NCBI GenBank assembly: GCA_021802425.1
Contig: JAJZXJ010000011.1
Location: 1 to 62,677 of the forward strand
Direction: 5' to 3'
Source: Acidulodesulfobacterium sp021802425
GTDB taxonomy: Bacteria; SZUA-79; Acidulodesulfobacterales; Acidulodesulfobacteraceae
DNA: 62,677 nucleotides
Under the pieces are notes generated by a model. It had not been told where the DNA came from. It searched no databases and saw only the letters and a program-made list of their open reading frames with translations. Shown piece after piece: positions 1 to 9,357 of the stretch. The position numbers and the translations under genes were made by a program. Positions within the stretch are counted from its first letter, which is position 1; each line of letters opens with the position of its first letter.

Positions 1-1130
1 AATTAAATAAAAAAAGGGCGGGCGAGTATTCCGTGACGCTTTCCCCAAATTATCATCCGATTATTCCTCTCCTTATCGATATTCATGGAGGAGCCATTTC
101 CGCTCAAATGACCGATATAAATTATGAACCCGTCAACACTCCTGAATATCCCGAAGGCCTTGACAGCGCCAAAAAACACCTCGATATACTAAATGATTAC
201 TGGGCCGAGTCTGGTAAGGATATCAAAGCGTTATGGCCGTCCGAAGGGGCGCTGTCTTCGCAGTCGCTTGACCTTTTTAATGAGTACGGCGTAGATATTT
301 GCGCAAGCGGAGAAGAACTTCTTTCCATGTCCATGGGAATAGATATCCACAAGCCTGCGTCAACTTACGGAAGGAATGTTGTACCTCTGTACAAGGTTTA
401 CAAATGGAAAAATACGAATCTTAAAATAATTTTTAGAGACTCCGGACTTTCCGATTTAATAGGATTTACTTATGCTAACTGGAGGGGGGACGATGCGGCA
501 AACAATCTTGCGGGTAAACTGAATTCTATAGATGATTTTGATAAAGAAGCTGTCGTCGCTATTATATTAGACGGCGAAAACGCTTGGGAATATTATCACG
601 AAAACGGGTTTTATTTCTTAAATGATTTATATTCGTTAATTTCCTCGTCAATTAAAATAAATCCGTTATTTATAGACGATATTTATAAAAATTACGATGC
701 GGATAACTGCATTAGACTTGATTATATATATCCAGGCTCATGGGTAAACGGCAATCTGGGTATGTGGGTCGGGGAAGAACAGAAAAATAAGGCATGGGTT
801 TTGCTCTGCAATGCAAAAGAAGAATTCTTAAACTGGGTTAATGGTTTAATGGATAATGAGGAAAATAGAAACAACAAAATAATCAAAAAAAGGATTAATT
901 CGGCCTTAAGACTGCTTATGGCGGCAGAAGGGTCGGATTGGTTTTGGTGGCTTGGGAAGGACAGCCCTCTTTTTTCTCAATACTCTATGGAGAAAATTTT
1001 CAGGAATTTTTTAAAAAATCTTTATATAACAATGGACAAGCCAGTGCCAAACAACCTTTTCCGTTCTTTAGCTTCCACAGAAAAAACTATTGCGGAAATG
1101 GGTGGAGCAATGCAAAGGGGGCATAAGTGA
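1..1130 (+). CDS. Glycoside hydrolase family 57 protein, 5'-truncated by the window
   Basis: The reading frame is open to base 3, so the gene begins before the window; the GTG at 33 is internal. Upstream codons read into YSVTLSPNYHPIIPLL, a typical interior GH57 segment. The LWPSEGALS motif and the C-terminal AAEGSDWFWW segment are typical of the GH57 alpha-amylase/amylopullulanase-like branch. These enzymes act on alpha-1,4 or alpha-1,6 glucan bonds and use a retaining (beta/alpha)7-barrel mechanism. The next gene, 9 bp downstream, is a second GH57 enzyme and glgA follows, so a role in glycogen turnover is likely. Exact specificity (amylase, pullulanase or branching) cannot be read from this fragment. 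Confidence 0.85.
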   Translation, partial: LNKKRAGEYSVTLSPNYHPIIPLLIDIHGGAISAQMTDINYEPVNTPEYPEGLDSAKKHLDILNDYWAESGKDIKALWPSEGALSSQSLDLFNEYGVDICASGEELLSMSMGIDIHKPASTYGRNVVPLYKVYKWKNTNLKIIFRDSGLSDLIGFTYANWRGDDAANNLAGKLNSIDDFDKEAVVAIILDGENAWEYYHENGFYFLNDLYSLISSSIKINPLFIDDIYKNYDADNCIRLDYIYPGSWVNGNLGMWVGEEQKNKAWVLLCNAKEEFLNWVNGLMDNEENRNNKIIKKRINSALRLLMAAEGSDWFWWLGKDSPLFSQYSMEKIFRNFLKNLYITMDKPVPNNLFRSLASTEKTIAEMGGAMQRGHK

Positions 1131-1139
1131 AAATCCGCC

Positions 1140-3248
1140 ATGGTTAATTTTATTTTAGGTTTTCACTGCCATCAACCCGAAGGAAATTTTGATTTCGTTT
1201 TTCAAGAGATTCACAAAAAATCGTACAGTCCGCTTATCAGAACCCTTTTAAAATATAATGTAAAGTTTTGTTTTCATGCCTCGGGGGTATTACTTGAGTG
1301 GTTGGAAAAAAATGACCCTGAATTATTAAGTCTAATTGCAAAAGCAGTCAAATCTGATCAAATCGAATTAATGGGCGGCGGCTATTATGAACCGATACTT
1401 GCAATGGTGCCGCAAAAGGACAGGATAGCCCAGCTTGAAATGTTGAGCGAAAGCCTATTCAGGCTTTTCGGGAAATATCCGCAAGGGGCGTGGATTACGG
1501 AAAGAATATGGCAGCCTGACATAATTAAGGATTTAAAAGAAGTTGGTTTAAGTTACGCCTTTTTGGATGATTTTCAATTTTTTCAGGCAGGTATATCTCC
1601 TGACGATATAGATAATATTTTCAGGACGGAATATGACGGGGCATATCTGGATATATTTCCTATACATGAAAGACTGAGATACAAACTTCCCTTTGCAAAC
1701 CCGGACGAGTCATTGAATGAGGTTTTATATTTAAACGGCAGGATTTCAAACCTTTCCGTGATGTTTGACGACGGCGAAAAAATGGGGGGATGGCCCGATA
1801 CTCATGAATGGGTTTACGGCAAAGACGGCAAAGAGGGATGGCTCGATAATTTTATAAAACTGGCGAATAATAGTCATTTGCCGCTAAAATTTGAGCTTCC
1901 TTCAAGTATTTTAAATAATACATCCAAAAGGGTCCCTGTATATCTGCCTATTTCGAGTTACAGGGAAATGGGAGAGTGGACACTGCCCGTAGAAAAGAGG
2001 CATAACTATGAAATTATAAAGTCGGAAAATCCTTTGGCGCCGTTAGGCGGAGGTATATGGCATAATTTTTTAACAAGGTATCCCGAAGCAAATTTGCTTC
2101 ACAAAAGAATGCTGAATTTAAGCTATAAAATCAATTATGCAATTAAAACATACCGTAAAAACCTTAAAGAGGCTTTAAACGAGCTTCTAAAGTCTCAGGC
2201 TAACGATGCGTACTGGCACGGCGTTTTTGGCGGGATTTATCTTCCCCACCTTAGAAGGGCTGTTCATAAAGCCCTTATCACATCTTATTTGCTGTATAAG
2301 GAGAAGGTTAAAGACGGTATGGAAATAGAAATGTATGATTTTGATATGGACGGGGAAAAAGAAATCCAGCTTTCCAATAATTGCTGGCTTATCATATATA
2401 AGCCGTCTGCAGGCTCTTTTTTGGCGTTAGATTATCTCGATAAGGGCTTAATTCATTCTCTAAGCGATGTTTTTTGTCTTCATAACGAGTATGATATTAT
2501 GAAATTAAAAGAAAATAATTTTAAAAAAGACGGCAAGAACTTAGATAATAATAAAGAAAATAATGAAAATCCTCCGCAAACAATCCACAAAGATGTAAAA
2601 TACCCTTCGGATTTGTCGGAAAAGGATTTAATAATATACCCAAATTTATTGCCGGCATTTGAAATTAAATTTAACGACAGGCAGATTTACTTTAAGGGCG
2701 GGTCAGTCAAAAAGAATAAAGATAAAAAATCCATTACAATTAAAACCTCAGGCTTTCTTAATAATAATCTTAACGATGATAATTATGAGAATAATAATGA
2801 GATTTTCACAACTTTAAAGGTAGAAATAGGTAAATCTATCGGCTTTTTCATTGATTCTAAATCCACGGCAAGCGGAAATTTAGATATAATTATAAGGCTT
2901 ACGCTTCCCGGCGGAAACGGACCTGCAACGAATATTAAAACCTTCGGGGATGTAAAAGGTTTAAGCGATTATTTCAAAAAAGAATTAAGCGCCGGCGTTG
3001 ACGGCGCTGTTTATATCAGCGATTCTTTTTGGGGCGGGAATATTATTATCAAACAGCAGGCAGGCGGCAAATTCTCTAAAAAATATGATTTTGTTTTCAA
3101 CCCTATAACCACAATTTCTTTGTCGGAAAGCGGATTTGAAAGGATTTTTCAGGGCATAGAGATTAAATATAGTTTTAATTTAGTTATGGAAGAGGTTTTT
3201 CGGAGTATAATAATATTAGATATAGAAAAGATTAAAAAGAACAACTAA
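1140..3248 (+). CDS. GH57 4-alpha-glucanotransferase / alpha-amylase
   Basis: This 702-residue GH57 enzyme resembles the Thermococcus litoralis 4-alpha-glucanotransferase type. The conserved regions are visible in order: HCHQP (9-13), GGGYYEP (79-85), AWITERIW with the presumed nucleophile Glu121, FDDGEKMG with the acid/base Asp at 210-211, and YWHGVFGGIYLPHL. The C-terminal half fits the DUF1926 beta-sandwich domain of this family and carries an Asn/Lys-rich low-complexity insert near residues 465-485. It would move or trim alpha-1,4-glucan chains during glycogen metabolism in the cytosol; no signal peptide is seen. The gene sits between another GH57 gene and glgA. Confidence 0.9.
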   Translation: MVNFILGFHCHQPEGNFDFVFQEIHKKSYSPLIRTLLKYNVKFCFHASGVLLEWLEKNDPELLSLIAKAVKSDQIELMGGGYYEPILAMVPQKDRIAQLEMLSESLFRLFGKYPQGAWITERIWQPDIIKDLKEVGLSYAFLDDFQFFQAGISPDDIDNIFRTEYDGAYLDIFPIHERLRYKLPFANPDESLNEVLYLNGRISNLSVMFDDGEKMGGWPDTHEWVYGKDGKEGWLDNFIKLANNSHLPLKFELPSSILNNTSKRVPVYLPISSYREMGEWTLPVEKRHNYEIIKSENPLAPLGGGIWHNFLTRYPEANLLHKRMLNLSYKINYAIKTYRKNLKEALNELLKSQANDAYWHGVFGGIYLPHLRRAVHKALITSYLLYKEKVKDGMEIEMYDFDMDGEKEIQLSNNCWLIIYKPSAGSFLALDYLDKGLIHSLSDVFCLHNEYDIMKLKENNFKKDGKNLDNNKENNENPPQTIHKDVKYPSDLSEKDLIIYPNLLPAFEIKFNDRQIYFKGGSVKKNKDKKSITIKTSGFLNNNLNDDNYENNNEIFTTLKVEIGKSIGFFIDSKSTASGNLDIIIRLTLPGGNGPATNIKTFGDVKGLSDYFKKELSAGVDGAVYISDSFWGGNIIIKQQAGGKFSKKYDFVFNPITTISLSESGFERIFQGIEIKYSFNLVMEEVFRSIIILDIEKIKKNN

Positions 3249-3254
3249 AAAGTC

Positions 3255-3274
3255 ATTCCCGCGGAGGCGGGAAT
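3255..3274. repeat. dRS3-like short palindrome, copy 1
   Basis: ATTCCCGC (3255-3262) and GCGGGAAT (3267-3274) form a perfect 8-bp stem around a GGAG loop, in the wider context GTCATTCCCGC...GCGGGAATCCAGAG. This matches the ATTCCC-N8-GGGAAT pattern known as dRS3 in Neisseria and common as a dispersed repeat in other proteobacteria. A second copy lies at 12315-12342. It may also work as a weak terminator after the GH57 gene, but no T-run follows. Confidence 0.7.
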
Positions 3275-3368
3275 CCAGAGCTTTTAAGGTTTTGAAGTAT
3301 ATTTTATATTTTCAATCGGCAAGTTTCAGATAAATCTTTAAATATAACCATGGAATAAGGCGGGAAAC

Positions 3369-4958
3369 ATGGGACAATTTAATAACGAAATATGGTTTGT
3401 GGGAGCGGAAATGGCGCCCCTGGTTAAGGCCGGCGGCTTAGGCGATGTAATGGGCAGTCTTCCGGGCGCGCTGTTAAAGGCGGGTATAAATGTAAGGGTC
3501 GTTATCCCGTATTATAAAAATTTAATCCCGCAAAATCTTATAGAAATTAAAGAAAGCTATCCTGCCGGCAGGGTTAATTTTGGAGAAATTCCTTTTGAAT
3601 TTGGAATTAAAACCGGAATTACAAACCGTGGGATACCTTTGATATTGATAGAGCAAAATCATTTTTTTAATCGCGAAGAAGTTTACGGTCCCCATGGCGG
3701 CATTTGCGGTTATAAGGACAATTTGTGGCGGTTTGCCATGCTTGCCCATGGCGCGGCTTACGCAATGAGAATTTTTGGAGTTCCGCTTATAATCCACACG
3801 CATGATTGGTCGGGCAGCTTTGTTCCCGCCGTTATAAGGCAAACATTCGGCGATAAAAAAGTTCGGTTTGCGGCCGCAGGCATATTAAATGCAAAGTTAA
3901 GCAAACATATAAGCGCGGACGGTTTGAGGCCTGCCGTAATTTTTACAATCCATAACCTCGGGTATCAGGGGGTTTACGGCATCGACGATTTTTACGATAT
4001 TGGAATAGATTTTAGATATAATTCTTCTTCCGCTTATGAACATTTTGGAACTTTAAACAGTTTGAAAGGAGGGATGCTTCTTAGCGATTTTGTCACAACC
4101 GTCAGCCCCACATACGCAAACGAGATAACGACCCCTGTTTTCGGTTTCGGGCTTGACGGAGAGTTGAAAAATCTTTATAACGACGGTAAATTAAAGGGAA
4201 TACTTAACGGAATAGACTTAGATTACTGGAATCCAAAAACCGATAATCTTATACCGCATAATTTGAATTTACAGGAAAATAATTATAAGCCGAAAGATTA
4301 CAAGGAGTGGAAAGAGTTTAAACTTAAAAATAAAAAGGCATTATTTTCAGAAGTTTCGCTGCCGCTAAAAATAGGCAGGAACGGCAAGCCCTTGCCTCTT
4401 TTGGGTATTGTAAGCAGGTTTACCGAAGAAAAAGGAATAGATATATTTTTAGATTCGCTTTTTAATTGGGATAATTTTCCGTTTCAGGTTATCATATTGG
4501 GGAGCGGCAAAGATTACATCGAGGGGAAGGCATTATATCTGTCGGAAATATACAGAGATAAGGTTTATTCCCATACAGGCAAATATGATGAAGCTTTATC
4601 CCATAAAATATACGCCGCATCGGATATTTTTGTTATGCCGTCAAAATTCGAGCCGTGCGGATTGTCCCAAATGATAGCCATGAGATATGGCGGCGTCATT
4701 GCAGCGGGAGATACCGGCGGACTTCACGATACGGTTTCGGATATAATGGATACAAATGCAGGGAAACCGTCCGGCATTTTCATTAAACATTTGGATGTAA
4801 ACGGTGTTTCATGGGCGCTTAATGAGTTATATAATATTTACATGAGTAATAATGACGAAATATGGGGCAATCTGGTTATTAATTCTGCAAATAAGCATTT
4901 TGGATGGGATAATTCAGCCAAAATTTATGAAAATTTATATTATAATACCATAAAATAG
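3369..4958 (+). CDS. glgA: Glycogen synthase (ADP-glucose type, GT5)
   Basis: It transfers glucose from ADP-glucose to the growing alpha-1,4-glucan chain. The N-terminal nucleotide-sugar site KAGGLGDV lies at residues 20-27. The C-terminal Rossmann half has the SRFTEEKGID segment, and the PSKFEPCGLSQM motif contains catalytic Glu428. Length (529 residues) is slightly above the usual 480-ish for GlgA. A GGCGGGA ribosome-binding stretch precedes the ATG. It follows two GH57 genes, which gives a coherent glycogen synthesis and remodelling cluster. No glgB, glgC or glgP is present in the window. Confidence 0.95.
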   Translation: MGQFNNEIWFVGAEMAPLVKAGGLGDVMGSLPGALLKAGINVRVVIPYYKNLIPQNLIEIKESYPAGRVNFGEIPFEFGIKTGITNRGIPLILIEQNHFFNREEVYGPHGGICGYKDNLWRFAMLAHGAAYAMRIFGVPLIIHTHDWSGSFVPAVIRQTFGDKKVRFAAAGILNAKLSKHISADGLRPAVIFTIHNLGYQGVYGIDDFYDIGIDFRYNSSSAYEHFGTLNSLKGGMLLSDFVTTVSPTYANEITTPVFGFGLDGELKNLYNDGKLKGILNGIDLDYWNPKTDNLIPHNLNLQENNYKPKDYKEWKEFKLKNKKALFSEVSLPLKIGRNGKPLPLLGIVSRFTEEKGIDIFLDSLFNWDNFPFQVIILGSGKDYIEGKALYLSEIYRDKVYSHTGKYDEALSHKIYAASDIFVMPSKFEPCGLSQMIAMRYGGVIAAGDTGGLHDTVSDIMDTNAGKPSGIFIKHLDVNGVSWALNELYNIYMSNNDEIWGNLVINSANKHFGWDNSAKIYENLYYNTIK

Positions 4959-5003
4959 TTTCTAAATCGGGATTTGGGAGGAAATTAAATTGAGGTTTTT
5001 AGC

Positions 5004-6380
5004 TTGAACATCTTGTTATTTATTAAAATAGCCGTAATAGCCGTATCATGCATTATTTTAATTGCAATAGCCGTAAAACGGCCGGATTTAGCCGGCTTCT
5101 TTGAAAAGGCGGCGCTTTTCGGAATATTTTTATTTGCCCTTTTCATACCTATTAAAGATGGATTTGCCCTGTTCGGCATGGTTGCAGCTATTGTTTTCTT
5201 CATCGCGTATAAAATTGCAAAGCGGGATGCCTCTATTCCTAAAACAGGTTTTAATATACCTATTTTGGTTTATACGGCTATCTGCGCGGCTTCTTTTTTA
5301 TGGACATACAGCATTAAAGACAGCATTAACGAAGGCGGCGAAATAGTTTATTTTGTCCTGTTCTTTTTTGCGGCGGCAACTTTATTGAACGCAAAAAAAA
5401 GAATAAATTTTATGGTTTATACATTTACATTTTCAATAAGCATTGCTATAATTTACGGTTTTTTTCAGGGAATTTTTATAAACGCTATTCACTCGCCAAA
5501 CAGATTAACGGGGCTTATAGGCAACTGGACAGGCTTTCCGGTTCAGGTTTCCTATGGTTTAGTTGTTATAATGGCATATTATTTGATAAATTTTAAAAAA
5601 CAAAACAAAGGGACGGGCGCTTTTTTGTTCTGGATATTAATATCTTTGGCAGGATTTTTCGATATAGTATTTTCTAAAGCAAGATCCGCATGGATCGGGA
5701 TTATACCGGCCGTTTTTGTTTTGATGTATTTAAGGTCGAAAAGACTTTTTTGGGCAGCTTTGGTTTTGCTTTTAGTGTTAAATATCGGAATGTTTTCCGT
5801 TTCAAAAACATTTAAAAGCAGAATGCTGGCGATGTTTAATCCAAAAATTTATAAAATGGAATTAAAAAATCACGGAGATATAGAAAGCCATCTTGCTTTA
5901 ATAAAATCAGCATGGACTGTTTTTAAAAGATTCCCTTTAACTGGTGTAGGAGTCGGGGCATTCTCAAAATATTTTGACGAGCATAAAGGGGTTCATTTCC
6001 CATGGTATTATAACCCCAAGACAGGGGAAAAACTTTACGACCTGTATGATAATTGGCCGGAAAACGGCTATATGCAAACCTTAGCTGAAACAGGGTTGTT
6101 TAGCTTTCTGGCATTGATGTGGCTTTTTTTTCTTGCATTAAAGCAGCCGGTTAAACTTTTCAGGAGTACAGATGACGAATTTAAACGAAAAATAGCCGCA
6201 ATGACCCTGGGAGTAAGTATTGTTTTTTACGGTTCTTTTGCGGGGGTTTCCAATATGTCTAACGACCAGCTTGCCAACCTCTGGCTTTTTTTCTTAGCTT
6301 TATTTGCGGCAGTAAATTTAATGCCCGAGGTAATACCAAAATCAAAAGATTTTCAAAACCAAAACGATGTTATCTCATAG
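5004..6380 (+). CDS. O-antigen ligase / polymerase family membrane protein
   Basis: A 458-residue polytopic membrane protein with about ten hydrophobic segments and a larger hydrophilic loop at roughly residues 270-355 that includes GVGVGAFSKYF and YDNWPENGYMQTLAETG. That layout, with the H/N-x-Y near the end of the big loop, is the Wzy_C (WaaL/Wzy) pattern. It would ligate or polymerise undecaprenyl-linked glycans at the periplasmic face. A TTG start at 5004 is preferred because GAGG at 4992-4995 is well spaced. It overlaps by 14 bp a priming sugar transferase, so the two are probably co-translated for surface polysaccharide synthesis. Ligase versus polymerase cannot be separated by sequence alone. 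Confidence 0.8.
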   Translation: MNILLFIKIAVIAVSCIILIAIAVKRPDLAGFFEKAALFGIFLFALFIPIKDGFALFGMVAAIVFFIAYKIAKRDASIPKTGFNIPILVYTAICAASFLWTYSIKDSINEGGEIVYFVLFFFAAATLLNAKKRINFMVYTFTFSISIAIIYGFFQGIFINAIHSPNRLTGLIGNWTGFPVQVSYGLVVIMAYYLINFKKQNKGTGAFLFWILISLAGFFDIVFSKARSAWIGIIPAVFVLMYLRSKRLFWAALVLLLVLNIGMFSVSKTFKSRMLAMFNPKIYKMELKNHGDIESHLALIKSAWTVFKRFPLTGVGVGAFSKYFDEHKGVHFPWYYNPKTGEKLYDLYDNWPENGYMQTLAETGLFSFLALMWLFFLALKQPVKLFRSTDDEFKRKIAAMTLGVSIVFYGSFAGVSNMSNDQLANLWLFFLALFAAVNLMPEVIPKSKDFQNQNDVIS

Positions 6381-7749
6381 AAGTAAAATCCTTGCGCAAT
6401 ATCTTTATGTTTTATCCGTTATCTTTGTGTGCGGAAGTTTTTTCCTTGCATTTATAACTTATGATACGATAAGTCCTTTAATTATCGGTTATAAGTTATA
6501 TGGCATAACGGATTATATCTGGCTTTTGATTCCTACCGGCATTATTTTCTATCTACTCCTTTTTGCCTTTGGAATGTATTTGAACTTAAATATTAAGAAT
6601 TTTAAATCCGATACTGTAAGGCTTTTAGGGATAACGGTTATAGCGATATTTTTAATTTACGCAATTTTATTTATGTTTAAGATAACATATATTTCAAGGC
6701 TTTTTATAGGATATTTTGCGGTTTATTCATTTTTATCGCTTGTTTTGGCGGATTACATAGGAAGGAAACTTGCAAAAGGCCTAAAAAGGCGCGGTTATTC
6801 CATTAGAAATATTCTTCTTGTAAGCGGCGATGATAGTAATTTTAATGCCGATGTTAAAGAAACGATTGCATCGCAGGAGTACCTCGGGATAAAATTGGTC
6901 AAGGAAATAAACAAGGGGGATTTAAATGAGCTGGGGGATTTTGTTTTAAATAATCCGATAGATGAGGTTATATTTGACATTAAGGGTAATGAATTAAGCG
7001 GTATTAAGGATACGATACTTTTCTTAGAGGAAAAGGGGATAACGGTTAAAATATTAACCAATTTTATTCCATTTAAAAATTCTAAGGTTTCCTTTGAAAA
7101 ATTAGGCGGCTTTCCCATTATTTCCTTTTACACGTCTCCGGAGGACGATATACGGCTTTTTGCAAAAAGGGTATTAGATATCTCCGGTTCGATTATTGCC
7201 GTAATAATATTTTTTATACCCGCCGTTATTATAGCAGTTTTAATTAAACTAACATCTGACGGCAAGGTGTTATATAAGAGCAAAAGGGTCGGTAAAAACG
7301 GAAGGCTGTTTACATTTTATAAGTTTAGAACGATGTATGCGGGAAGCGATGAACTGAGGGAAGAGCTTATAAAAAAGTATAGCAGGGACGGAATAGAGAT
7401 TAAGATTAAAAATGACCCGAGGCTTACAAAGATAGGCTGGTTTTTACGAAAAACCAGCCTTGATGAACTTCCCCAATTTTATAATGTATTACGGGGCGAT
7501 ATGAGTCTTGTCGGTCCCCGCCCGCCGATGCCCGACGAAGTTAAAAAATATTCGATAAAGCAGAGGCGGAGAATTTCTATGAAGCCCGGAATCACCTGTC
7601 TCTGGCAGATCAGCGGAAGAAGCGAGCTAAGTTTTAACGACAGGGTTGAGCTGGACTTAAAATACATCGATAACTGGTCGTTAAAACTTGATTTTATAAT
7701 TCTTTTGAAAACGGTTCCCGCCGTTTTGTTTGCTAAAGGGGCATTATGA
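6367..7749 (+). CDS. Polyprenyl glycosylphosphotransferase (priming sugar transferase, WcaJ/WbaP type)
   Basis: It transfers a sugar-1-phosphate from a nucleotide sugar to undecaprenyl phosphate, the first step of exopolysaccharide or O-antigen synthesis. Four N-terminal hydrophobic segments (residues 1-140) are followed by a Rossmann-like central domain and a C-terminal bacterial sugar transferase domain. Hallmarks of that domain are the membrane hairpin after KRVLDISGS, the FYKFRTM motif, LRKTSLDELPQF and GDMSLVGPRPP, and CLWQISGRS. It overlaps the ligase-like gene by 14 bp and the DUF445 gene by 4 bp. The sugar is unknown. Confidence 0.9.
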   Translation: MLSHRSKILAQYLYVLSVIFVCGSFFLAFITYDTISPLIIGYKLYGITDYIWLLIPTGIIFYLLLFAFGMYLNLNIKNFKSDTVRLLGITVIAIFLIYAILFMFKITYISRLFIGYFAVYSFLSLVLADYIGRKLAKGLKRRGYSIRNILLVSGDDSNFNADVKETIASQEYLGIKLVKEINKGDLNELGDFVLNNPIDEVIFDIKGNELSGIKDTILFLEEKGITVKILTNFIPFKNSKVSFEKLGGFPIISFYTSPEDDIRLFAKRVLDISGSIIAVIIFFIPAVIIAVLIKLTSDGKVLYKSKRVGKNGRLFTFYKFRTMYAGSDELREELIKKYSRDGIEIKIKNDPRLTKIGWFLRKTSLDELPQFYNVLRGDMSLVGPRPPMPDEVKKYSIKQRRRISMKPGITCLWQISGRSELSFNDRVELDLKYIDNWSLKLDFIILLKTVPAVLFAKGAL

Positions 7750-9287
7750 AATACGGCAATAAAGCTTTTGCAAATCTTTTTCTTTTAATTGCATTTTTTC
7801 TTTTTATCGGCACTTTTTTAATCAATATATCAAGTATCTGGATATATATACTTCAAAGGGCATCGGAGGCTGCGTTGATTGGCGGGATTGCTGACTGGTT
7901 TGCGGTTACCGCCCTTTTTAAGCATCCGTTCAATCTTCGCATTCCTCATACCAATATTATCGAAAACAACAAGGAAAGGCTTATAAATACGGTGAGCAAT
8001 ATGGTTAACGATACATGGCTCGGAAAAAATTTTCTTGGCGCGGAGATAAATAAAATAGATTTTTACGGCATTATTATAAAAATCATAGAAAAAGATAAAT
8101 ATAACAAAAAAATAAGATTTTATTCACGGAAATATCTTATTAAATTTTTAAAATATGTAAAAACCGATAAATTTAATAAATTTGTAAACGGCAAAATCAG
8201 TGAGGCTTTAGATGAAAATTTATCGGAAAAGATTGTGAAGGGTATAACATTATTTGTGAAAGGGGGTGATTTCGATAAAACTTACGGCATATTAGCGGGT
8301 TATATTAAAAATTATGCAGCCAAATATGAAACGAAGGACATAACAAAAAAGATTATAGAATTGTCATCTATGGAAATAATGAATTCGATAAAAATTTCGG
8401 GAAAAAGATTAATAAATGATAATTTTGATAACGCCATAATAAATTTGTGTGATTTTGCAAATATAACCATAGACAAAAACGAATCCTCTTTGAAAAAGCA
8501 GATAAGGGAAGTGATTGAAAAATATAAAGACGATTCGGTTATAAAAAAGATTTTTATATTTATTGCACGGGAGACAAATGTTTTGGATGTGGAACTTTTA
8601 TCGAATGAAATTATAGCAAAAATAAAGAACTTTATTAATGAAATAAGAAATGACCCCTTAAATGATATAAGATTGAATATAAAGGATTATACCTTAAGTA
8701 TTTTGGACAATCTGGATGAAGAGGTTAAGCATCAAGTATTAAATAATATTGAAACGATTATTCATAAAAATTCCGATAAATTAAAAGATTATCTCTTAAG
8801 TTATTTAGATAAGGCGTCAGGAAAGAGATTTATTAAAAGCCGGTTGTTAAGTTTTATAAAATCCGATGGAAATAATATTATAAGCCAATTTAACAAACCA
8901 ATCAAAAATGGGCTTATGACGGCAGGCTTGAACACCGTTAAGGCAATAATAGAAAATAATAAGTCATACATACTTAATAAAAATTTATTTAAAGAAAAAT
9001 TTGATTACGGAATAAACTTAATTCAGGATGAGATTTCAAAGAAAAGCGGCGAGATAAATAGTTTTTTTAGGAGAAATACCGTATATGCAATGAAGCTTAA
9101 CCATTCCATAATCGGAAAACTAGTAAAAAGGTATTTAGAAAGTTTGGACCATAAAAAATTGGTCGGTCAAATAGAATCCAAAATCGGAAATGATCTGCAA
9201 TATATAAGGATAAACGGAGCATTAGTAGGTTCCATCGTGGGCATACTTATTGCGCTTATCGGTTTGTTTTTGAAAAGCGTCAGGTAA
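7746..9287 (+). CDS. DUF445 family membrane protein
   Basis: A 513-residue protein with an N-terminal membrane segment, the DUF445 signature GGIADWFAVTALFKHP at about residues 46-61, a long helical charged middle and a C-terminal membrane anchor (GALVGSIVGILIALIGLF). The family (E. coli YjiN and relatives) has no settled biochemical role. The gene overlaps the sugar transferase by 4 bp (ATGA), so it is translated with the polysaccharide operon. The middle region is very rich in Lys, Asn and Ile, as expected from the AT-rich DNA. Confidence 0.85.
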   Translation: MKYGNKAFANLFLLIAFFLFIGTFLINISSIWIYILQRASEAALIGGIADWFAVTALFKHPFNLRIPHTNIIENNKERLINTVSNMVNDTWLGKNFLGAEINKIDFYGIIIKIIEKDKYNKKIRFYSRKYLIKFLKYVKTDKFNKFVNGKISEALDENLSEKIVKGITLFVKGGDFDKTYGILAGYIKNYAAKYETKDITKKIIELSSMEIMNSIKISGKRLINDNFDNAIINLCDFANITIDKNESSLKKQIREVIEKYKDDSVIKKIFIFIARETNVLDVELLSNEIIAKIKNFINEIRNDPLNDIRLNIKDYTLSILDNLDEEVKHQVLNNIETIIHKNSDKLKDYLLSYLDKASGKRFIKSRLLSFIKSDGNNIISQFNKPIKNGLMTAGLNTVKAIIENNKSYILNKNLFKEKFDYGINLIQDEISKKSGEINSFFRRNTVYAMKLNHSIIGKLVKRYLESLDHKKLVGQIESKIGNDLQYIRINGALVGSIVGILIALIGLFLKSVR

Positions 9288-9311
9288 AGTGTCATGGTTC
9301 GGAAAAATTAT

Positions 9312-9320
9312 GATATAATG
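9312..9320 (+). promoter_or_regulatory. Probable extended -10 promoter of the SppA-like gene
   Basis: TATAAT at 9314-9319 is preceded by TG one base upstream, giving an extended -10 hexamer. The -35 region is poor, which is usual for extended -10 promoters. It lies 38 bp before the ATG at 9358. Confidence 0.5.
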
Positions 9321-9357
9321 CACTCTGCATCAAAAATCTTTAACGAGGTTTAGAATT

